A stretch of 64,000 nucleotides of DNA from Brevibacillus agri (GTDB lineage: Bacteria > Bacillota > Bacilli > Brevibacillales > Brevibacillaceae): positions 400,001 through 464,000 of the forward strand of contig NZ_CP026363.1 in NCBI RefSeq assembly GCF_004117055.1. Direction: 5' to 3'. A model generated the notes under the pieces. That model did no database searches, was not told the origin of the DNA, and saw nothing but the letters and a program-made list of their open reading frames with translations. This document shows, in pieces, positions 1-7,294 of the stretch (its first letter is position 1; the number at the start of each line of letters is the position of its first letter). A program made the position numbers and the translations under genes.

Positions 1-41
1 GGTCCCAAGCCAAGTACTCTACCAAGCTGAGCTACTTCCCG
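1..41 (-). tRNA. tRNA-Pro (UGG), 3' part cut by window edge
   Basis: On the minus strand this reads as the 5' half of a tRNA: acceptor strand CGGGAAG, a D-arm with AGCTCAGCTTGG, and an anticodon loop CTTGGGA giving anticodon UGG. The 3' half lies before base 1. It is the last member of the ten-tRNA cluster in transcription order. The anticodon arm supports proline. Confidence 0.9.
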
Positions 42-57
42 ACTATATAAAGAAAAG

Positions 58-131
58 CGTGCCCTGAGAGATTCGAACTCCCGACCTTTTGATTCGTAGT
101 CAAACGCTCTATCCGGCTGAGCTAAGGGCAC
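58..131 (-). tRNA. tRNA-Arg (ACG)
   Basis: A complete cloverleaf on the minus strand: acceptor GTGCCCT pairs with AGGGCAC, the anticodon loop is CTACGAA (anticodon ACG), and the T-arm contains GTTCGAATC. The ACG anticodon would be deaminated to ICG. No CCA is encoded after the discriminator G, unlike most neighbours. Confidence 0.95.
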
Positions 132-138
132 ATGATAA

Positions 139-159
139 TGGAGCGGGCGACGGGTCTCG
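139..159 (-). pseudogene. tRNA-Gly 3'-end fragment
   Basis: These 21 bases match the 3' acceptor/T-arm end, including CCA, of the intact tRNA-Gly at 284-359 except for one base. No D-arm or anticodon arm follows. It looks like a leftover from a tRNA duplication or recombination between adjacent tRNA genes. It is short, so a chance or selected similarity cannot be excluded. Confidence 0.5.
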
Positions 160-283
160 CTTCTTTCTGGCGCTGCTGCGTCAAAACGCTGCCTGCAAAG
201 CCAGATCGGAAGTGCCCGTGACACTCTTCCTTGATGTTCTGCGAGGGTAAACCCGGAACGGGTGAGAGACCCGAGAACATTGA

Positions 284-359
284 TGGAGCGGACGACGGGT
301 CTCGAACCCGCGACCTTCGCCTTGGCAAGGCGACGCTCTACCAATTGAGCTACGTCCGC
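284..359 (-). tRNA. tRNA-Gly (GCC)
   Basis: Minus-strand cloverleaf with acceptor GCGGACG paired to CGTCCGC, discriminator T and an encoded CCA. The anticodon loop TTGCCAA gives anticodon GCC, and the T-loop is GTTCGAACC. It lies between tRNA-Leu and tRNA-Arg. Confidence 0.96.
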
Positions 360-383
360 ATTTTCATCCAACATAGGATGGGT

Positions 384-470
384 TGGTGCGGTCGAGAGGA
401 CTTGAACCTCCACGGTGTTGCCACCACTAGAACCTGAATCTAGCGCGTCTGCCAATTCCGCCACGACCGC
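384..470 (-). tRNA. tRNA-Leu (CAG)
   Basis: A class II tRNA of 87 bases with encoded CCA. Acceptor GCGGTCG pairs with CGACCGC. The anticodon stem CTAGA/TCTAG encloses loop TTCAGGT (anticodon CAG). A long variable arm around GTGGCAACAC is typical of leucine tRNAs. Confidence 0.96.
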
Positions 471-491
471 ATATCCACTTGTCAAAAATAC

Positions 492-567
492 TGGTGAGCC
501 ATGAAGGACTCGAACCTTCGACCCTCTGATTAAAAGTCAGATGCTCTACCAACTGAGCTAATGGCTC
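492..567 (-). tRNA. tRNA-Lys (UUU)
   Basis: Standard 76-base tRNA including encoded CCA. Acceptor GAGCCAT pairs with ATGGCTC, and the anticodon loop CTTTTAA gives UUU, which reads both lysine codons. Confidence 0.96.
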
Positions 568-608
568 GTGCTATTAAAATCGCCAACATAACCGAGATAG
601 GTTATAAA

Positions 609-685
609 TGGCGGAGCTGACGGGACTCGAACCCGCGACCTCCGGTGTGACAGACCGGCGTGAACTCCAACTTCACCACAGCTCC
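609..685 (-). tRNA. tRNA-Asp (GUC)
   Basis: 77-base tRNA with encoded CCA and discriminator G, as usual for aspartate. Acceptor GGAGCTG pairs with CAGCTCC. The anticodon loop CTGTCAC gives GUC. Confidence 0.93.
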
Positions 686-762
686 ATATTATGTCGCTCC
701 GCCCAATGCGTTCCAAGTGATGAATCAAAACATCGACCCAGGAAACAGGGAGAAAGAAAATT

Positions 763-839
<77 letters not shown>

Positions 840-886
840 ACGATTTGAACGATCAAGCCTTAGCTTTGTGATCGTACTATTAAGAG

Positions 887-962
887 TGGTGGAGGCTGAC
901 GGGATCGAACCGCCGACCCTCTGCTTGTAAGGCAGATGCTCTCCCAGCTGAGCTAAGCCTCC
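887..962 (-). tRNA. tRNA-Val (UAC)
   Basis: 76-base tRNA with encoded CCA. Acceptor GGAGGCT pairs with AGCCTCC, the anticodon loop CTTACAA gives UAC, and the T-loop is GTTCGATCC. Confidence 0.95.
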
Positions 963-1046
963 AAAGTACCCCACAAAGAGAAGAGATTGCGTTGTAGCAA
1001 CACCGAGTACTTTGCGGGGACCCCAACAACTAGGTGGGTGTATAAG

Positions 1047-1120
1047 TGACCCGTAGGGGATTCGAACCCCTGTATGACAGCGTGAAAGGCTGCTGTGTTA
1101 AACCGCTTCACCAACGGGCC
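1047..1120 (-). tRNA. tRNA-Glu (UUC)
   Basis: 74-base tRNA with acceptor GGCCCGT paired to ACGGGTC (one G-U pair). The anticodon loop CTTTCAC gives UUC. No CCA is encoded; the sequence after the discriminator A is CTTAT. Confidence 0.95.
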
Positions 1121-1131
1121 ATGAGAATTAA

Positions 1132-1224
1132 TGGCGGATGGAGTGGGATTTGAACCCACGAGACGGGTCAACCCCGCCTACACGATTTCCAATCGTGCTC
1201 CTTCGGCCGCTCGGACATCCATCC
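1132..1224 (-). tRNA. tRNA-Ser (GGA)
   Basis: Class II tRNA of 93 bases with encoded CCA and a long variable arm. Acceptor GGATGGA pairs with TCCATCC, and the anticodon loop TTGGAAA gives GGA. It is the first gene of the cluster in transcription order, next to the promoters. Confidence 0.95.
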
Positions 1225-1279
1225 ATGTACATATGAAAGAGATCAAAGCGATCCACCTTGTTTGCCTTTCAGACTTCGT

Positions 1280-1308
1280 ATGTTATCACAAGCTCATCGA
1301 CTTGGCAA
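1280..1308 (-). promoter_or_regulatory. Proximal sigma-A promoter of the tRNA cluster
   Basis: On the minus strand TTGCCA and TAACAT are separated by exactly 17 bases, about 55 bases upstream of tRNA-Ser. This is a plausible second promoter downstream of the stronger one at 1373-1401. Confidence 0.6.
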
Positions 1309-1372
1309 GAAGTTTTTTGATTTCATTTAAAAAGTTCACTGTCATATAACTTTTCTGCTAGGCACAATAGCC

Positions 1373-1401
1373 ATTTTAGCGCGTGAGCCACGCGCTGTCA
1401 A
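1373..1401 (-). promoter_or_regulatory. Distal sigma-A promoter of the tRNA cluster, with palindromic spacer
   Basis: TTGACA, a 17-base spacer and TAAAAT read on the minus strand toward the tRNA genes. The spacer is a perfect 7-3-7 inverted repeat, GCGCGTG-GCT-CACGCGC, filling the whole interval between the two promoter elements. The rest of 1225-1675 contains no gene I can support. Confidence 0.7.
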
Positions 1402-1600
1402 CGAAAAAATAACAAAATCCGTTTTCTTTTTCTCTGATTACGTCACGCCCCCTTTGCGAGCTACGCATTTATAATTGCCCGCGAAACCGAATTTTACTCC
1501 ATGAACTATCCATCCATCTTTCACAGGCACGCCTGCAATCGCGCCTACACCAAATAGGACAGAGCAAACGAGCTTTTTGGGATGGCTGCCACACCAAACA

Positions 1601-1617
1601 ATGGTATACTTTACCAT
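1601..1617 (+). promoter_or_regulatory. Extended -10 element overlapping a palindrome
   Basis: TGGTATACT is an extended -10 element about 65 bases before the small gene at 1676. It lies in the perfect inverted repeat ATGGTA-TACTT-TACCAT, a possible operator. No good -35 element is seen, as is common for extended -10 promoters. Confidence 0.4.
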
Positions 1618-1675
1618 AGGACAAGATTGGCGGTGGAAGGCCGCGGCGCAGCTTCCTGCAAAGGAGGTGACGCTG

Positions 1676-1804
1676 ATGGTCTCGCTCGGCACGCTCTACC
1701 TTTGCCTGAAAGTACTGGCAACGCTGCTCAGCCTCTGGTTTAGTGGCAGAAAGCTGTACCAATGGGCAAGAAAACGGCGTAACAAGCGAAAACCCACCGC
1801 CTAA
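1676..1804 (+). CDS. Small single-pass membrane protein, hypothetical
   Basis: A 42-residue product. The reading frame is open further upstream, but the ATG at 1676 is preceded by a near-perfect ribosome binding site, AAGGAGGTGA, five bases away. Residues 3-21 form one hydrophobic segment, followed by a strongly basic tail (RKLYQWARKRRNKRKPTA). It resembles no family I recognise. The N-terminus would probably be outside and the basic tail cytoplasmic. It stands alone between the tRNA cluster and the acetyltransferase. It could be a small regulatory membrane peptide or a toxin-like peptide; the strong ribosome site is the main evidence that it is real. Confidence 0.5.
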   Translation: MVSLGTLYLCLKVLATLLSLWFSGRKLYQWARKRRNKRKPTA

Positions 1805-1837
1805 GGTTGACCGCCCGACGGTGGGTTCGCTGGTTTT
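1793..1837 (+). terminator. Possible terminator of the small membrane protein gene
   Basis: CCCACCG at 1793 and CGGTGGG at 1819-1825 form a hairpin overlapping the stop codon, followed at a distance by a short T-run. A second, better hairpin follows at 1885-1916. Confidence 0.35.
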
Positions 1838-1884
1838 GTAATCATGCGCGCCGTGGGTGTGCCACAGCTTCTTGTCCCGGGAGT

Positions 1885-1916
1885 CCAATGCCGCTGCAAC
1901 GGCGTTGGCTCCTTTT
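1885..1916 (+). terminator. Rho-independent terminator
   Basis: CCAATGCCG-CTGCAA-CGGCGTTGG is a 9-base-pair stem followed by CTCCTTTTC on the plus strand. It lies between the small membrane gene and the acetyltransferase. Confidence 0.5.
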
Positions 1917-2014
1917 CATCGTATGCCGAAAAACGCAAAGTCTATACTCCCAGTTTAACACCCTTGCCCTTCTTCATACAAGAAAGGAAACGGCTCAAAA
2001 AATGATGGAAGGAC

Positions 2015-2443
2015 GTGAAAGCCATAGTAACGATTCGTCCAGCAACGTCTCACGATATCGACGCTGTCTGTCGAATAGATGCCGCCGTGCTAGGCTCCGC
2101 CAGTCGCGAGCAAGAGCTGCAATCCGCTATTGCAGCCGGTCACTGTCATGTCGCTTCCCTGGACATGCATGCCGCAGGCTTCGCCATCATGAACCAATCG
2201 TTTTTTCAGCAAAGCTTTATCCACCTCGTCGTCGTCCATCCCACGCATCAGCAAAAAGGGATCGGCAAAGCCCTGATGCTCCACATGGAAAAAATATGCC
2301 CTACCGCAAAGCTGTTCACTTCCACTAACCTATCGAACAAAAAAATGCAGCAGCTCTGCGAAAAGCTCGGCTACGAGTACAGCGGAACCATCAGCCACCT
2401 GGACCCTGGTGATCCGGAATTGTTTTATTGCAAAATGGTGTAG
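2015..2443 (+). CDS. GNAT family N-acetyltransferase
   Basis: A 142-residue single-domain acetyltransferase that would transfer an acetyl group from acetyl-CoA to an unknown amine. The acetyl-CoA binding motif A is clear at about residues 72-90: VVVHPTHQQKGIGKALM, with the Q/R-x-x-G-I/L-G signature. The N-terminal IRPATSHDIDAV and the later LCEKLGYEYSG fit the fold. The frame is closed upstream by TGA, leaving the GTG at 2015 as the likely start; the nearby GGAAGGA lies unusually close, so the start is uncertain. It is monocistronic and converges on coaX. The substrate cannot be told. Confidence 0.8.
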   Translation: MKAIVTIRPATSHDIDAVCRIDAAVLGSASREQELQSAIAAGHCHVASLDMHAAGFAIMNQSFFQQSFIHLVVVHPTHQQKGIGKALMLHMEKICPTAKLFTSTNLSNKKMQQLCEKLGYEYSGTISHLDPGDPELFYCKMV

Positions 2444-2457
2444 CAAAATCTCCAATC

Positions 2458-2495
2458 AAAAACAGCCGCAGCGCTTGCCTGCCACGGCTGTTTTT
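2458..2495. terminator. Bidirectional terminator between acetyltransferase and coaX
   Basis: AAAAACAGCCG and CGGCTGTTTTT form a strong stem with A- and T-runs on both sides. It can serve both the plus-strand acetyltransferase and the minus-strand nadB-nadC-coaX operon. Confidence 0.8.
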
Positions 2496-2502
2496 CACCA
2501 AT

Positions 2503-3267
2503 TCACTGATTGCGCTCATAAACCAGGCGCAGCCCTTTTAATGTCAAATAAGGATCGACCACTTGAATGCAGGATGTCTCGTCTGCTACCAGCGAAGCCA
2601 TCCCTCCTGTCGCTACTACCGTCGGCTCCGTCTGGTACTCCGCTTTGATCCGGCGCACAATCCCCTCGACCTGGCCCACGAAACCGTAGTAAATGCCCGC
2701 CTGCATGGCCGCAATCGTATTTCGCCCTACGACGCTTGCCGGCTTTGTGATTTCGATGCGCGGAAGCTTTGCCGCGCGGCTGAACAGCGCCTCCGTGGAA
2801 ATTCCGATGCCCGGCGCAATCGCTCCGCCCCAATACTGCCCGCGCTCGTCCACATAGCAAAAAGTCGTCGCCGTCCCAAAATCAACAACAATCAAAGGGG
2901 CCCCGTATTCGTGGATGGCCGCCACCGCATTGACGATTCGGTCCGAGCCTACTTCGCGCGGATACTCGTATTTGATGTTCAGCCCGGTCTTGACCCCCGG
3001 CCCGACGATCAGCGGTTTTTGGCGCAAATATTTGCGGCACATGCGCTCAATCACCGTGTTCAACGGCGGCACGACTGAGGAAAAGATAATTCCCCTGACC
3101 TGCTCCATCGTCAGACCGGCACTGCTGAACAAGCTTTTTACCAGCATGCCGTACTCGTCTTCTGTCTTGTTCCGGTCGGCGGCAATCCGCCAATGATGCC
3201 GCAGCACCTCGCCCTCGTACAAACCGAGGACGATGTTGGAGTTGCCTATGTCGATCACCAGTAGCAT
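2503..3267 (-). CDS. coaX: Type III pantothenate kinase
   Basis: CoaX phosphorylates pantothenate, the first step of coenzyme A synthesis, in the cytoplasm. The 254-residue protein has the ASKHA-fold motifs of type III kinases: [10 protein letters not shown] at residues 6-15 (phosphate-binding loop), the pantothenate-contacting GSDR around residue 107, and VVDFGTATT near 127-135. Length is normal for the family. Its ATG follows AAGGAGCGACCTGT, and it starts 12 bases after the nadC stop, so it is very likely cotranscribed with nadB and nadC. In Bacillus, coaX sits directly after ftsH; here about 12 kb of other genes lie between them. Confidence 0.95.
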   Translation of the reverse strand: MLLVIDIGNSNIVLGLYEGEVLRHHWRIAADRNKTEDEYGMLVKSLFSSAGLTMEQVRGIIFSSVVPPLNTVIERMCRKYLRQKPLIVGPGVKTGLNIKYEYPREVGSDRIVNAVAAIHEYGAPLIVVDFGTATTFCYVDERGQYWGGAIAPGIGISTEALFSRAAKLPRIEITKPASVVGRNTIAAMQAGIYYGFVGQVEGIVRRIKAEYQTEPTVVATGGMASLVADETSCIQVVDPYLTLKGLRLVYERNQ

Positions 3268-3279
3268 ACAGGTCGCTCC

Positions 3280-4125
3280 TTACCGTTTGCGCGTATTCAA
3301 ATCCAGGCTGATATCAAACGCCTTGACCGAGTGGGTCAGAGCGCCGACAGAGATGACATCCACGCCCGTCTTGGCAATATTTCCGATCGTCTCCAGGTTG
3401 ACGCCACCGGAAGCCTCGACAACCGCGCGGCCATCAATAAGCGCCACCGCTTCTCTCATGGTTTCCAAAGACATGTTGTCCAGCATGATAATGTCCGCGC
3501 CCGCTTCCAATGCTTCACGCACCTGGTCCAGCGACTCCGCCTCCACCTCTACCGTCATCGTGTGCGGAATCGCTGCCCGCGCCGAAGCGACCGCCTGTGC
3601 GATGCCGCCCGCTCCTTTGATGTGATTGTCTTTAATCATCACCGCATCGTACAAGGCAAAACGGTGATTGTGGCCGCCTCCGACGCGAACGGCGTACTTT
3701 TCGAGAAAACGCAGTCCCGGAGTCGTCTTGCGCGTATCCACTACCCGCGCTTTCGTTCCCGCTACCGCTGCCACGTATTCGCTCGTCTTCGTCGCGATGC
3801 CGGACAGGCGCTGCATTAAATTGAGCGCAAGCCGCTCGCCGCTCAGGATGGACCGCACGGAGCCGCGCACCTCTGCCAGCTCCTGACCGACTTCCACCCG
3901 CTGTCCTTCTTCTACTTTTGCCGTAAACACAAGCGCGGGATCAACCGTCGCGAACACTTGCCGGGCAATCGGCAGCCCGGCTACCACTCCCGCTTCCTTT
4001 GCGTACAAAATTCCCGTTCCTTGCTCGGACTCGGGGATCGTGCTCAGCGTCGTCACATCGCCAAAGCCCAGATCCTCCTGCAGCCACTCTTCGATTTTTC
4101 GCTCCAGCTCCCGTTTATTCCACAT
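3280..4125 (-). CDS. nadC: Nicotinate-nucleotide pyrophosphorylase (quinolinate phosphoribosyltransferase)
   Basis: NadC converts quinolinate and PRPP to nicotinate mononucleotide, CO2 and pyrophosphate in de novo NAD synthesis. The 281-residue protein shows the conserved core RVVDTRKTTPG, the GGGHNHR segment that binds quinolinate, IKDNH, and the C-terminal VEASGGV and ISVGALTHS strands of the TIM-like barrel. I chose the ATG at 4125 (MWNKREL), giving the usual length; it overlaps the nadB stop by 11 bases, indicating translational coupling. The longer upstream extension has no family support. Confidence 0.95.
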   Translation of the reverse strand: MWNKRELERKIEEWLQEDLGFGDVTTLSTIPESEQGTGILYAKEAGVVAGLPIARQVFATVDPALVFTAKVEEGQRVEVGQELAEVRGSVRSILSGERLALNLMQRLSGIATKTSEYVAAVAGTKARVVDTRKTTPGLRFLEKYAVRVGGGHNHRFALYDAVMIKDNHIKGAGGIAQAVASARAAIPHTMTVEVEAESLDQVREALEAGADIIMLDNMSLETMREAVALIDGRAVVEASGGVNLETIGNIAKTGVDVISVGALTHSVKAFDISLDLNTRKR

Positions 4126-5737
4126 CGTTTTTTCCACACTCCTCTTGGACGCCGTCTTCAAACGTCTGGATCAAATGCTTGCGCCATAACAAATCGTCTT
4201 TATTCGGAAAATCATTGCGATAGTGCCCGCCGCGGCTTTCTTCGCGAAGCAATGCGGCTCTCGTCGTCAGCACCGCTGCGTTCAACAGGTTCAAAAACTC
4301 GAACGCCTCCCGGTCCTGCGCCGCGTACTGGTAAAACCGCTCCATTCGCTCCAGTTCTGCCAGCGCTTTCAACAAGCCTTTTTCGTCGCGTTTGACGCTG
4401 ACATGCCGCAGCATCAGCTTTTGCAGCTTCACTCTTTGTTCACGTGTACTAAACGTGCGCGCATCCCGATCTGCAGATACAGCCCGAACCGGACGAATGT
4501 CAGGCAGCGCAGGCAACTGTTTGATCCGCTGCGCGATACGATGTCCGAACACGACCGCTTCCGACAACGAATTGCTCGCCAGCCTGTTGGCTCCATGTAC
4601 CCCTGTGCAGGACGCCTCCCCGCAGGCAAACAGCCGTTTTGTCGTCGTCTCGCCGTTCAGATCGGTCTGGACGCCGCCCATGATGTAGTGGCACGCAGGG
4701 GCAACCGGAATCCAGTCCGTCACCATGTCCAGTCCGTATTGCAGGCAAAAGTTGTAGATCGTCGGGAAACGGCGCTTGATAAGCTCCTCCGGTTCGTGCG
4801 TGATGTCCAAATACACAAACGACGATTTGGTCTGCTCCATCTCCGAGACGATGGCGCGGGCTACGATGTCGCGCGGCGCCAGCTCTTTTTGCGGGTGGTA
4901 CTTGTCCATGAAGCGGTCGCCGTTGCTGTTGCGCAAAATCGCGCCTTCCCCCCGTACGGCCTCGGAGATCAGGAAGCGCGGCGCCCCCGGATAGTACAGC
5001 GCCGTAGGGTGAAACTGGATGAACTCCACATCCTTAATGCGCGCCCCGGCCCGGTAGGCGATGCCGATTCCGTCAGCGGTGGCGATTTCCGGATTGGTCG
5101 TGTAGCGGTACAGTTGCCCCGCTCCCCCGGTCGCCAGCACGGTTGCTTTTGCCTCCAGGAAAAACATGTCCCCTTCCGGCTTTTGCACGATGACCCCCAC
5201 GCACTCTCCATCCTGTGTGACCACATCAATGGCAAAATGATGCTCCAGCACCCGAATGTTCCCCTGCTCCATCACCCGCTTGGACAGAGCGCGGACGATT
5301 TCTGCTCCGGTTGCATCCCCGTTTGCGTGCAAAATGCGCCGCTTGCTGTGCGCCCCTTCCTGCGTCAGTTCGTACTGGCCTTGTTCATCCCGATCGAACT
5401 CCGTCCCATATGCAATCAGTTCTTTCAAGCGATCAGGGCCTTCGTGTACGAGCACTTCCACCGCTTCGTACGAGCAAAGTCCAGCTCCGGCGATCAGCGT
5501 ATCTTGACGATGCAAGGCAGGAGAATCCGACTTGGCAGTAACGGCGGCAATCCCCCCTTGTGCCCAGCGGGTATTGCTGTCATCCAGCCCTTTTTTGCTA
5601 ATCAGAACTACATCCGCAAACTCACTCGTCTGCAATGCCGTATACAACCCGGCTATCCCTGCTCCTACAACGGCTACGTCTGTTTTCAATCGAGGCAACG
5701 ACTGCAAATCAAAATCCGCGATATAACGGGGAATCAT
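4115..5737 (-). CDS. nadB: L-aspartate oxidase
   Basis: NadB is the FAD-dependent enzyme oxidising L-aspartate to iminoaspartate, which NadA condenses with dihydroxyacetone phosphate to quinolinate. The 540-residue protein has the N-terminal FAD fold VAVVGAGIAGLY (about residues 21-32), the RWAQGGIAA flavin segment, the HANGDATG motif, the catalytic-region EFIQFHPTAL, GEASCTGVHGANRLASNS, and a C-terminal helical capping domain. The start at 5737 follows AGAAGGGA. The gene heads nadB-nadC-coaX. nadA is not here but 4.4 kb upstream as a separate unit. Confidence 0.96.
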   Translation of the reverse strand: MIPRYIADFDLQSLPRLKTDVAVVGAGIAGLYTALQTSEFADVVLISKKGLDDSNTRWAQGGIAAVTAKSDSPALHRQDTLIAGAGLCSYEAVEVLVHEGPDRLKELIAYGTEFDRDEQGQYELTQEGAHSKRRILHANGDATGAEIVRALSKRVMEQGNIRVLEHHFAIDVVTQDGECVGVIVQKPEGDMFFLEAKATVLATGGAGQLYRYTTNPEIATADGIGIAYRAGARIKDVEFIQFHPTALYYPGAPRFLISEAVRGEGAILRNSNGDRFMDKYHPQKELAPRDIVARAIVSEMEQTKSSFVYLDITHEPEELIKRRFPTIYNFCLQYGLDMVTDWIPVAPACHYIMGGVQTDLNGETTTKRLFACGEASCTGVHGANRLASNSLSEAVVFGHRIAQRIKQLPALPDIRPVRAVSADRDARTFSTREQRVKLQKLMLRHVSVKRDEKGLLKALAELERMERFYQYAAQDREAFEFLNLLNAAVLTTRAALLREESRGGHYRNDFPNKDDLLWRKHLIQTFEDGVQEECGKNDVE

Positions 5738-5778
5738 GGCTGCTGTCCCTTCTCTCCGTAACTGATGATTTCCCACCC

Positions 5779-5787
5779 ATTATAGCA
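5779..5787 (-). promoter_or_regulatory. Extended -10 promoter element upstream of nadB
   Basis: TGCTATAAT on the minus strand is a consensus -10 hexamer with the TG extension, about 40 bases before the nadB start. No convincing -35 is seen at the right distance. The terminator behind zur (5902-5937) indicates that nadB needs its own promoter. Confidence 0.55.
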
Positions 5788-5901
5788 AATACCGACCGGA
5801 TGAAAACTACATTGGAAGAGTTCCTTTTCAGGCGTAAGAAAACCTGTATCGAAAGACTTCTCAAGGATGAGCGATCGCGTTTTGGCGAAAGGCTGTTCTT
5901 G

Positions 5902-5937
5902 CAAAAAAAGAGCGCCCGCCCTCAGGCGAACACTCTT
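5902..5937 (-). terminator. Terminator of the znuC-znuB-zur operon
   Basis: On the minus strand AGAGTGTTCGCC-TGAG-GGCGGGCGCTCT is followed by seven T residues, just past the zur stop codon. Confidence 0.85.
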
Positions 5938-5953
5938 TGCAGGCAAACTAGCT

Positions 5954-6379
5954 TCAGTTGGATTGGGCGACACATTCCTTGCAGGTTCCGCACACTTCAA
6001 ACTTGTGCCCGGTCACCTGGAAATCTTCCGGGACAGCCGCCATGACGTTCATCGGACAGCCTGGCAGGGAAGAGGTCTTCCCGCATTCCGTACAGATGAC
6101 GTGGTGATGGTGATGCCCGTCGGCGGAGCAAGCGAGACGAAAACGGCCTTCTCCCTCCAGCTCCGTCTCCTCCAAAATCCCCAGCTCAACAAAAGTGGAG
6201 ATGTTGCGATAAACCGTATCGAAGCTGAGCGTCGGATACTGCTCCTTGATTCGTTCCATAATATCCTTGGCAGACAAGTAGCGCTTTTCGGCTGCGCAGA
6301 TGCGGATCATTTCCTCCCGCTTGCCGGTATATTTGTACCCGTGCTCCTTCAAAATTTGCAGGGCTTCTTCCACTTTCAT
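5954..6379 (-). CDS. zur: Fur-family zinc uptake regulator Zur
   Basis: A 141-residue Fur-family repressor. The N-terminal winged helix contains TLSFDTVYRNISTF, typical of Fur/Zur/PerR. The C-terminal dimerisation half has the HHHHH metal cluster and the two structural-zinc pairs CTEC and CGTC/CKEC. Its place as last gene of znuC-znuB-zur argues for the zinc sensor Zur rather than Fur or PerR. It would bind zinc and repress the znu promoters, where matching palindromes are found (8082-8102 and 9339-9359). I chose the ATG at 6379, nine bases after AAGGAG; a TTG two codons upstream is the alternative. Confidence 0.9.
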   Translation of the reverse strand: MKVEEALQILKEHGYKYTGKREEMIRICAAEKRYLSAKDIMERIKEQYPTLSFDTVYRNISTFVELGILEETELEGEGRFRLACSADGHHHHHVICTECGKTSSLPGCPMNVMAAVPEDFQVTGHKFEVCGTCKECVAQSN

Positions 6380-6417
6380 CGACAAACACTCCTTCCTTTT
6401 GTCTTAACCTGATGACT

Positions 6418-7263
6418 CTATCGCATTATCACACGCAGCTTTTTGACTCCCAAGACAACGAGCATAATCAAAACGGCCATCAACACAATTGTACCACCAG
6501 ATGCCCAATCGAAGAGATAGGCAAAATACAAACCGCTCAACACGGAGATTTCTGCGAACAGAATCGAGAAAAAGATCGTTTGGCGAAAGCTTCGGGCAAT
6601 TTGCAGGCTCGCCGCAACCGGAAGCGTAATCAGCGCGGAAATCAAAAGCACGCCGACAATCCGCATGGAAGCGGCAATCGTAAGCGCCACGAGCACCATG
6701 AACCACAGGTTGATCGATCTGCGCGCGACACCGGACACCCGGGCGAACTCTTCGTCAAAGGAGACGGCGAACAGCTCCTTGTAAATCAAAAAGACGGTGC
6801 CCAGCACAACGACTGCTACGCCAATCAGCGCATACAAGTCCTCGATGGAGACAGTGACAATTTTCCCGAACAAATACGAGTACAGGTCAGCGTTGAATCC
6901 GTCCGCCACACTGATTAACACCGTAAACAGCCCCAGACCTGTGGACAAAATGATCGGGATCGCCAAATCCTGATACGCTTTGTACACTTTGCGCAGCCGT
7001 TCAATGAACAAAGAGCCGACTACCGCAAAAAGCATCCCGAAAAACAGCGGGTTTACTGCCGAGAAAAAGGCAATTTTTTTCGAGACCAGCATCCCCGCCG
7101 CCACGCCCGAGAGCGTGACGTGAGAAAGTCCGTCGGCCATCATCGACAAGCGCCGGACGATGAGAAACGTCCCGAGCAACGGGCAAATCAGGCCAATCAA
7201 AATCCCCGAAAACAGGGTGTACCGCAAAAAATCATACTGCCACCAATCAGCCAGCATGTTCAT
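6418..7263 (-). CDS. znuB: Zinc ABC transporter permease ZnuB
   Basis: A 281-residue integral membrane protein of the ABC-3 family (ZnuB/AdcB type), with about eight hydrophobic segments and the family segments LIGLICPLLGTFLIVRRLSMMADGLSHVTLSGVA near the N-terminus and VGVLLISALITLPVAAS near the C-terminus. It would form the channel through which zinc delivered by ZnuA is pumped using ATP hydrolysed by ZnuC. It lies between znuC and zur with about 30-base gaps on each side, forming one operon. Manganese transport is possible for the family, but Zur linkage favours zinc. Confidence 0.92.
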   Translation of the reverse strand: MNMLADWWQYDFLRYTLFSGILIGLICPLLGTFLIVRRLSMMADGLSHVTLSGVAAGMLVSKKIAFFSAVNPLFFGMLFAVVGSLFIERLRKVYKAYQDLAIPIILSTGLGLFTVLISVADGFNADLYSYLFGKIVTVSIEDLYALIGVAVVVLGTVFLIYKELFAVSFDEEFARVSGVARRSINLWFMVLVALTIAASMRIVGVLLISALITLPVAASLQIARSFRQTIFFSILFAEISVLSGLYFAYLFDWASGGTIVLMAVLIMLVVLGVKKLRVIMR

Positions 7264-7294
7264 ACTCCTTCTTTGTTATCTCGTTTGCAACGGC

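Noticed and set aside
1469-1888. Open frame of 139 codons on the minus strand opposite the small membrane gene
   Set aside because: No ribosome site or recognisable domain, and it lies opposite the better-supported gene at 1676.
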